Assembly (NCBI GenBank): GCA_949987705.1
Contig: OX465286.1
Location: 6,239,445-6,303,444, forward strand
Direction of reading: 5' to 3'
DNA from: Thereva unica
Taxonomy: Eukaryota > Arthropoda > Insecta > Diptera > Therevidae
DNA length: 64,000 nt
Numbering within the stretch: the first letter of the stretch is position 1; the number at the start of each line of letters is the position of its first letter. Positions 61,401 to 64,000 of the stretch are shown piece after piece. The translations under genes and the position numbers were made by a program. The notes beneath the pieces are model-generated. The model saw only the letters and a program-made list of their open reading frames with translations. It searched no databases and was not told the DNA's origin.

Positions 61401-62596
61401 AAACTAAACACTTTAAGTGTTTAAAAACTAAACCCTTGAGTTTACACAGTGAATTTACTAATTAATAATAATAATAATAATAGAATTTAGAATAGAATGA
61501 AATTAAATATGTTTATAAAAATTATTTAGTCTATGCTCTACTCACCCACAATGTTTCATATTTAAAGGCTTATCCATTCTACATGCAATTTTTATCCTAA
61601 GATCTTGATCTGGAAGATTTTTCGGCACTGTCATCCGATGCCATTCGGGCGACTGAAAATGCATTAATACTATATAATAAAAAATGTGTATGTATATAAA
61701 TATTTTATTAAATATACTTTCGAAGAAAGGGGTGTGGGCCTTAATATAACCTTTCCTAATTCTTTATCTTCTAATGCTAGCATTCCCGGATTTTCCGTGT
61801 ATAATTTAACCTTAACTACAGGAAGTGGATGTGTTGTGGTAAAATCACCTTGGGTATCCCACCTGTATGGATGAATTTATTTATATATATATATATATAA
61901 ATTTTCAATTCTAATTCAATCTGGAAGTGTCTTATCGGACGGAGAGTCGACGACAGAGTTGACGAGAGTTGATGACAGAGTTGACGAAAGTCGACCGAGT
62001 TTACGAGAGTCGACCAAGTTGACGAGAGTCGACTGAGTTGACGACCGAATTGACGAAAGAGTCAGAGAGAGAGTTGGCTGACTTTTTCGTCAACTCGGTC
62101 GACTCTCGTTAGCTCGGTCGACTCTCGTTAGCTCGGTCGACTCTCGTCAACTCGGTCGTAAACTCGGTCGCTTCTCTGCAACTCGATCGTAAACTCGGTC
62201 GACTCTCGATAACTCGGTCGTAAACTCGGTCGACTCTCGTCAACTCAGTCGTAAACTCGGTCGACTCTCGTCAACTCGGTCATCGACTCTCGTCAACCCT
62301 GTCGTCGACTCTACGTCTGATAAGACACTTCCATTCAATCTGCTCTTATCAATTCACAAACTTACATGGGCTTCGAAGCTTCTGCTTGATCAGTTTGTAA
62401 TTTGTCACCATTTTCAACTTCCATTGTGCAATAAACGATACGATTTGGCGCTAATGATTTTAATCCTTTAACTTCCATTACAACAACTTCTAGCTGAAAG
62501 GTTAGTACAACATCTAGCTTTGTTAGCTGTGTATCACTATCAGCTGAGTCTCCCTCTAATTTTGCTAGTGAGCCTTGGGAACGCAGGATCATTTTT
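36068..62596 (-). CDS. Cadps: Calcium-dependent secretion activator (CAPS/CADPS), N-terminus outside window
   Basis: CAPS primes dense-core vesicles for calcium-triggered exocytosis at the plasma membrane. Minus-strand exons in gene order: 62366-62596, 61718-61862, 61546-61652, 60028-60203, 59689-59895, 58042-58178, 57698-57885, 57327-57616, 56292-56404, 40256-40412, 40048-40189, 37647-37956, 37180-37560, 36965-37104 and 36068-36281. All joins are GT/AG and phase-consistent, giving 978 codons plus a stop. Landmarks are the C2 domain ([17 protein letters not shown]), the PH domain ([20 protein letters not shown]), [15 protein letters not shown], the MHD region ([31 protein letters not shown]), [20 protein letters not shown] and the end LGGGGWF. 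The first exon here begins in mid codon, so about 300 or more N-terminal residues lie to the right. Two giant introns, 40413-56291, are full of transposons. The symbol is by family, not by named orthologue. Confidence 0.95.
36349..36950. mobile_element. CTGTGCTGAAAGTCGAGTC foldback split by two palindromic MITEs, plus a second copy
   Basis: The left end CCCCTGTGATGAAAGTCGAG begins at 36349 and the matching right end CGAATTTCGACTTTCAGCAG is at about 36800-36820. Between them, 36392-36576 and 36585-36766 are two copies of another palindrome. A separate foldback copy follows at 36848-36948, ending GACTATCAGCACAGGGGCC. All lie in the last CAPS intron. Confidence 0.75.
36392..36766. mobile_element. 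Two tandem palindromic MITEs (ATGAAACACGAAACAAAAAG)
   Basis: Each copy of about 183 bases begins CATTTTAC-CGATGAAACACG, continues AACAAAAAGTTTCC and closes with the inverse AAACTTTTTGTTTCGTG and CGTGTAAAATGAG. The arms meet at GAGAGAGGGCTTG and CAAGCCCTCTCTC. A third copy is at 39616-39803, and half-copies occur in the array at 38130-38880. Confidence 0.85.
38130..38880. repeat. Tandem array of about 200-bp units
   Basis: ACTGTTGACCAAAAACAC recurs near 38308, 38511, 38715 and 38877. Each unit also has ACCTGAAGCTGTCAAACCTG, TTTCATGGC-TTGTTTCGTGT, GAAACTTTTTGTTTCGTGTT and AAGTGGGTATCGCGTTTGCT. It lies in the CAPS intron 37957-40047. The units share their GAAACTTTTTGTTTCGTG half with the palindromic MITEs. 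Confidence 0.85.
39220..39980. repeat. Two-copy repeat, palindromic MITE and dispersed repeat
   Basis: 39220-39580 holds two units of about 180 bases with TGAAAAT-GGTACCAGG, GGTTTTTATGAGCACAAAT and AAAATTCAAAATGGCG. 39616-39803 is a palindromic MITE of the ATGAAACACG family. 39806-39980 is the second copy of the repeat at 28430. All are in a CAPS intron. Confidence 0.7.
40413..41147. other. AT-rich start of the CAPS giant intron
   Basis: Poly-T, TATATA and AAAT tracts follow the acceptor of the exon at 40412. No gene was seen. Confidence 0.5.
41148..42215. mobile_element. Inverted-repeat element carrying two hAT ends and a TTTTGACAG array
   Basis: The left end AACGGTATGCTAGACTCAAG is matched in inverse orientation by TCTCTAGCATACCGGGCTTT at 42195-42215. 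The arm 42090-42200 also matches the left half of the element at 58634-59187 (AAAAGCGACATCTGTACG against CAGATGTCGCTTTTGA). 41195-41395 is an array of TTTTGACAG-AATTTTGACAGTTACTTG units. Two hAT-family copies or ends lie inside, at 41462-41745 and from 41971. Confidence 0.6.
41462..41745. mobile_element. hAT-type MITE
   Basis: It begins CAGGGGCGGCGCTTTCATAG and GGTGCAAATGGTGCACTTGC, and ends near CATACTGCACCGGTTGCAAA and AAGCCGC. The right terminus is eroded. A second left end of the same family (CAGGGGCGGCGCTTTTATAG) begins at 41971. Confidence 0.75.
42216..43480. other. AT-rich intronic stretch with a poly-G run
   Basis: A run of about 14 G lies near 42326. The rest is AT-rich low complexity with no gene. 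Confidence 0.5.
43602..43845. mobile_element. hAT-type MITE
   Basis: It runs from CAGGACCGGCGTTTGGC and TTTGCGCCCGGTGCAGTATG to GGTGCAAATACACCAATTGC and AACGCCGCAGCTG. No clean duplication is visible. The sequence just upstream (43500-43580, CGACACGACAAAAGTCGGCT) belongs to the family of the tandem array at 46800-47530. Confidence 0.75.
44140..46671. mobile_element. piggyBac-type element flanked by TTAA
   Basis: The inverted ends CACGTTGAATGCCA and TGGCATTCAACGTG are each bordered by TTAA (44136-44139 and 46672-46675), the exact target of piggyBac transposases. Near the ends, GGTCACCGGTGACCCCCA recurs at about 44285, 46595 and 46640. No piggyBac transposase was recognised in the 2.5 kb. An unrelated DDE-transposase remnant lies inside on the minus strand. 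It is located in the CAPS giant intron. Confidence 0.82.
45560..45900 (-). pseudogene. Tc1/IS630-like transposase remnant inside the piggyBac-type element
   Basis: A minus-strand frame near 45790-45720 reads [19 protein letters not shown]. This resembles the DE-HF...VNKQN-R-W block around the second catalytic Asp of one Tc1/mariner transposase group. Stops follow on both sides, so it is dead. No inverted ends for it could be found. Confidence 0.5.
46740..46795. mobile_element. Single hAT-family end
   Basis: TTGCGCCCGGTGCAAGTGCA, CCATTTGCACCTATGAAAG and GCCGCCCCTG match one end of the hAT family. The other end is not seen. Confidence 0.65.
46800..47530. repeat. Tandem array with palindromic CGACTTTTGTCGTGTCGTGT units
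   Basis: TGTCGTGTCGTGTGTG recurs near 46845, 47033, 47213, 47361 and 47509, the last three spaced by about 148 bases. Each unit has GAAGAGGGTGCAAGAAGGCG, GATGGAAATTATGTATCCAT and a roughly inverted half (CCATCG-CCTCTTTCACGCTC). The first units are more palindromic (CACGACACGACAAGAATCGG against CCGACTCTTGTCGTGTCGTG). Fragments also occur at 2740 and 43500. Confidence 0.85.
47863..48070 (-). CDS. Cadps: Probable alternative CAPS exon (Ala/Gln-rich linker)
   Basis: After the acceptor CTATAG a frame starts in the same phase as the flanking exons: [15 protein letters not shown], then an Ala/Ser/Thr-rich stretch, then [19 protein letters not shown]. It lies between the exon ending EEHYAE and the one starting AFAWF. 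The obvious donor, GGCAC|GTACAG (exon end 47863), ends in phase 1 and would not join to the next exon found. A weaker donor, CCCCA|GTTCCA (exon end 47876, 195 bases), keeps the frame. It may be a cassette exon, an alternative 3' end, or need another exon that I did not find. The ordinary codon pattern in an AT-rich intron supports coding use. Confidence 0.5.
48080..49070. other. AT-rich intronic stretch
   Basis: This lies in the CAPS intron 48071-56291. Poly-A and TATA tracts; no gene or element end was recognised. Confidence 0.5.
49075..49240 (+). mobile_element. 5'-end fragment of the RTE-type element
   Basis: GGTCGACCTGCCGAATTGAC, CAGAATCGAGGAAACCGAAG and ATCAGTTGCGGGGACGTGCC match the fragments at 22710 and 31820. 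No coding part follows. Confidence 0.65.
49330..49640. repeat. Dispersed repeat with TCGCCAGAAGT and ATTCCAGTTGATT
   Basis: AGTTCAATC-ACATAA, CAGTTCATGTTCAGTTTGTG, CTTTCGCCAGAAGT and TATTCCAGTTGATT are shared with 51595-51830 and 60405-60870, and later parts share CGAACTGAGGTTTT and TCCTCAGTTGAA. The family is about 300 bases or longer. Class unknown. Confidence 0.7.
49830..50260. repeat. Second copy of the 15.4-kb repeat, then a two-copy 180-bp repeat
   Basis: 49830-49990 matches 15400-15600. From about 49990 to 50170 and again from 50170 to 50300 there are two units sharing GAGCTCATTTCCACTTGTCA-like starts, GGACATGGATGCATCCTCAG, AAGCTTTTGACTAGCT and AATTTTTTTGGGTTCGAAT. Confidence 0.65.
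50880..52678. mobile_element. TIR element with GGCCCTTATTCCC ends, two right ends
   Basis: The left end GGCCCTTATTCCCATTGTCA is matched in inverse by TGACGTGACTTTGGGAGTAT and GGGGCC ending at 52330, and again by TGACTAGGGGAATTGGGGCC ending at 52678. Both right ends are preceded by GTGACTACGAGAATAC and AAAATTGGTTTGTCA. Inserted inside are a foldback MITE (50998-51147), a copy of the TCGCCAGAAGT repeat (51595-51830) and a hAT end (52120-52235). No transposase was seen. Confidence 0.65.
50998..51147. mobile_element. Foldback MITE, CTGTGCTGAAAGTCGAGTC family
   Basis: It begins CCCCTGTGCTGAAAGTCGAG and ends ACGACTGCCAGCACAGGGA, nested in the GGCCC element. The interior repeats GTGCTGAGAGTCGGGTGACG, so two copies may be fused. 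Confidence 0.75.
53099..53321. mobile_element. Foldback MITE, CTGTGCTGAAAGTCGAGTC family
   Basis: It begins TCCTATGCTGAAAGTCGAGT and ends CACGACTCGACTTTCAGCAC. The arms extend through GACAAGTCGTTTGAGTCGAA and its inverse TTCAACTCGAACGACTTGTC. The spacer holds CTAAGTTGAGTTTA, also seen near 22372 and 36838. Confidence 0.8.
53322..54240. other. AT-rich intronic stretch
   Basis: Poly-A and TATATA tracts in the CAPS intron. No element end was recognised. Confidence 0.5.
54250..55844. mobile_element. Foldback-like element, copy 2, carrying a reverse-transcriptase fragment
   Basis: The ends GGAAGTGTCTTATCGGACGC and GCGTCCGATAAGACACTTCC are flanked by ttttgttta and tttttttta (8 of 9 bases equal). 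The left arm, about 54250-54605, and the right arm, about 55512-55844, consist of GACAGAGTTGACGAGAGTCG-type repeats. Each arm also contains the centre sequence GAGTCAGCCAACTCTCTCTC, so two foldbacks may be joined. The 0.9 kb between them is a non-LTR retrotransposon piece. It is inserted in the CAPS intron 48071-56291. Confidence 0.85.
54736..55506 (-). pseudogene. Non-LTR reverse-transcriptase fragment, internally deleted but open
   Basis: A 256-codon open frame has [47 protein letters not shown] and [19 protein letters not shown], the early boxes of a CR1/Jockey-type reverse transcriptase. Directly after [11 protein letters not shown] the sequence jumps to the typical C-terminal end, [18 protein letters not shown]. 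The box with the catalytic YADD is missing, and so is the endonuclease. The deletion kept the frame. It cannot be an active polymerase. The frame ends just inside the right arm of the Foldback element. Confidence 0.85.
55845..56291. other. AT-rich stretch next to CAPS exon 56292
   Basis: Low-complexity TATA and poly-T tracts. No feature was seen. Confidence 0.5.
56292..58178 (-). CDS. Cadps: CAPS exons between PH and MHD domains
   Basis: Exons 58042-58178, 57698-57885, 57327-57616 and 56292-56404 run from [19 protein letters not shown] through [20 protein letters not shown] and [20 protein letters not shown] to [11 protein letters not shown] pogo-type element occupies most of the intron between the last two. 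The last exon ends in phase 0, the point at which an alternative exon could be inserted. Confidence 0.93.
56463..57287. mobile_element. pogo/Tigger-type MITE with TA ends and three internal repeats
   Basis: The inverted ends CAGTGGAACCTCGATTATCC and ATAATCGAGGTTCCACTG are the classical pogo/Tigger termini, and both sides have TA (56461-56462 and 57288-57289). Inside, 56540-56830 holds three units of about 97 bases with CTTACAGCGGGCGAACCACG, TTTTAAGTTGGGGTTATGA and TTTTTAATGGGAGCACA. 56840-57150 gives no recognisable protein. It fills nearly all of the CAPS intron between exons 57327 and 56404. Confidence 0.88.
58313..58553. mobile_element. hAT-type MITE, complete
   Basis: The ends CAGGAGCGGCGCTTATG and AAAGCGCCGCCCCTG enclose GCGCCCGGTGCAGTATGCC and GCGCCCGGTGCAAGTGCACC. 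Flanks share TGCTTAT on both sides, so the target duplication is nearly intact. Confidence 0.82.
58634..59187. mobile_element. Inverted-repeat element with CAATTTCAAATTGGGAC minisatellite core
   Basis: The left end AAACCGGTTTGGCTAGACAA is a decayed inverse match of TCTCTAGCATACCGGGCTTT at 59168-59187. The left arm has CAGATGTCGCTTTTGA, as at 42110. The core, 58855-59040, has about nine 21-base units of CAATTTCAAATTGGGACTAA, the same unit as at 9265-9530. The frames read through it on both strands are artefacts. Confidence 0.65.
59689..62596 (-). CDS. Cadps: CAPS exons for C2 and PH domains
   Basis: Five exons. 62366-62596 and 61718-61862 encode the C2 domain, ending in [15 protein letters not shown], with donor AAA|GTATAT. 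61546-61652 adds the link [12 protein letters not shown] to MKHCG. 60028-60203 and 59689-59895 encode the PH domain, which binds phosphoinositides: [15 protein letters not shown] to DYIEA, then [19 protein letters not shown] to [12 protein letters not shown] Foldback-like element sits in the first intron between these exons. Confidence 0.94.
60405..60870. repeat. Dispersed repeat, longest copy of the TCGCCAGAAGT family
   Basis: It carries TCAGTTCAATCAGGTTCAG, TTCATGCTCAGTTCGTG, TTTTTTCGCCAGAAGT, TATTCCAGTTGATTACTCTC, CGAACTGAGG and TCCTCAGTTGAA in the same order as 49330-49640. It lies in the CAPS intron 60204-61545. The rest of that intron (60871-61545) is unassigned. Confidence 0.7.
61923..62332. 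mobile_element. Foldback-like element, copy 3, perfect 9-bp duplication
   Basis: The ends GGAAGTGTCTTATCGGACG and GTCTGATAAGACACTTCC are flanked by attcaatct on both sides (61914-61922 and 62333-62341). The arms are repeats of GACGAGAGTCGACCGAGTT type. The centre is inverted relative to copy 1. It is inserted in the 503-base CAPS intron between exons 62366 and 61862 and makes up most of it. Confidence 0.92.
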
Positions 62597-63026
62597 CTAT
62601 ATACAATGTGATGTGGTGTGGTGATGGATGTGTTCATTTCATTTTTTAATTTCATTTTTTTTTTGGGGGGGAATTGTAATTGCAGATGCGGTGTTGTTGT
62701 TGTTGTTGTTGTTTGCATTGCAAATTGATGATCGTCGTCGCATAAAATAGAATAATGGAAAAAAATTATTTTATTTTGTAAATTTTTTCAAGGATATAGG
62801 AAATATTTAAATAATTTTTGGCAGAAAAATATTTATTTTTGCATCGTGTTAAATTAATTGCGTTAAAAGGCAAAATATAGATTATTAATCAATTCAATAT
62901 ATAGACCAACAATTTGAAGCGACATTTAATACTATAATAGAAATATTGTTAATAATTAAAGCGGTTTTAAAATACGATTGATCAGCGTCAATGAACGATT
63001 TCATACATGTTTGAAAAAAAAAATTA
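62597..63026. other. CAPS intron, AT-rich
   Basis: Upstream of the first CAPS exon in the window. A (GTT)n run is near 62694. No exon was seen. Confidence 0.5.
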
Positions 63027-63510
63027 GGGCGGCCATTTTTATTTATATATTTCAAAATGGCCGATGGCAGTTTTTCAGCACGCGCCATTTTTATTTATAT
63101 ATTTCAAAATGGCCGATGGCAGTTTTTCAGCACGCGCCATTTTTATTTATATTGTATATTTCAAAATGGCCGATGGTAGTTTTTCAGCACGCGCCATTTT
63201 TATTTATATATTTCAAAATGGCCAATGGCAGTTTTTCAGCACGCGCCATTTTTATTTATATTGTATATTTCAAAATGGCCGATGGTAGTTTTTCAGCACG
63301 CGCCATTTTTATTTATATATTTCAAAATGGCCGATGGTAGTTTTTCAGCACACGCCATTTTGATTTATATATTTCAAAATGGCCGATGGCAGTTTTTCAC
63401 CACGCGCCATTTTTATTTATATATTTTAAAATGGCCAATGATACTTTTTCAGCACGCGCCATTTTGATTTGTATATTTCAAAATGGCCGATGGTAGTTTT
63501 TCAGCACGCG
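63027..63510. repeat. 52-57-bp satellite with GCCATTTTT and AAAATGGCC
   Basis: About nine units, each with CACGCGCCATTTTTATTTAT, ATATTTCAAAATGGCCGATG and GCAGTTTTTCAG. Some have an extra TTGTA. Every unit holds two GCCATTTT cores facing each other. It lies in a CAPS intron. The long plus-strand frames at 62978-63467 are artefacts of the repeat. Confidence 0.92.
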
Positions 63511-64000
63511 ACGCGAAAATTATTTTGTTTTTATCAGCTACCGACCGTATAAATATAAATAGACGAAAAACAAATATTTTCCTGTTTTATGTATATACAT
63601 TATATATGTATATTATAATGCAAACTTTTAAAAATAATATGTTTATTATTATATATATATAGGTAATGTCTCTTTGCATATAAATATATATTATTAATTC
63701 TGAAGGGAAACATAAGTTCAAAAAAGAAAATAGCTAAATTTTGTATTTTTTGTATTTCTATAAATATAAATTGCTCCAACAAATTACACAACAACAATAT
63801 TTAAAGCGTGGTTTTGGGTGGTGTTTGTGTGTGCAGATTTTCGTTTACTGTATATATATATATTTTTTTTTGTATTTTAACAATAATTAAAAAAAAATAT
63901 AACAACCAAGCAGGTGCGTTAAAGTGTGTTGTCTCAGGTGCATTTACTAAGATCAATCAATATATTGTAAGATTCTCGACAAACGTGCTAATTCAATAAT
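63511..64000. other. AT-rich right edge of window
   Basis: TATATA and poly-A tracts. No CAPS exon or element end was recognised. Confidence 0.5.

Noticed and set aside
61686..61874. Plus-strand frame at 61.7-61.9 kb
   Set aside because: It is the reverse of the CAPS C2-domain exon at 61718-61862.
62978..63467. Overlapping frames with repeated KMADGSFSA-type peptides
   Set aside because: They are translations of the 52-57-bp satellite in three frames, with no independent support.

Overview
This is animal, almost certainly insect and probably dipteran, nuclear DNA. The genes have many short GT-AG introns with T-rich acceptors, the DNA is very AT-rich, and the three conserved genes (fatty acyl-CoA reductase, UNC93-like protein, CAPS/CADPS secretion activator) are insect-type. 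I saw no bacterial, phage or viral gene and no rRNA or tRNA gene. The species call is inference.

Layout. (1) 0-6 kb, + strand: fatty acyl-CoA reductase (seven exons in the window, first coding exon not identified); its 2.6-kb fourth intron holds a decayed RTE-type retrotransposon in antisense. (2) 6-13 kb: a decayed R1-like retrotransposon and short repeats. (3) 13.3-21.4 kb, + strand: a complete five-exon UNC93-like gene of 444 codons; its 6.6-kb first intron carries a 45-bp minisatellite and a 152-bp satellite that runs almost into the exon 2 acceptor. (4) 21.4-36 kb: no host gene recognised; nested DNA transposons, inverted repeats and an RTE fragment. (5) 36.07-62.60 kb, - strand: the C2, PH and MHD/C-terminal part of CAPS in 15 phase-consistent exons plus one probable alternative exon; its N-terminal exons lie beyond the right edge. 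Its introns are packed with transposons. UNC93-like and CAPS are convergent.

The exon joins were worked out by hand; every junction has GT/AG and a compatible phase. The three host genes have unrelated functions (lipid reduction, membrane protein, dense-core vesicle exocytosis), and nothing suggests they work together.

The mobile-element content is the notable part. Three Foldback-like elements have arms of short repeats and 9-bp target duplications, and one carries a reverse-transcriptase fragment. A hAT element with a perfect 8-bp duplication sits inside a mariner-type element with TA ends. There are also a piggyBac-type element flanked by TTAA, a pogo-type element flanked by TA, and several inverted-repeat elements whose interiors are tandem arrays. 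Two satellites consist largely of a motif matching the PHO/YY1 binding consensus, which is the most testable functional idea here.
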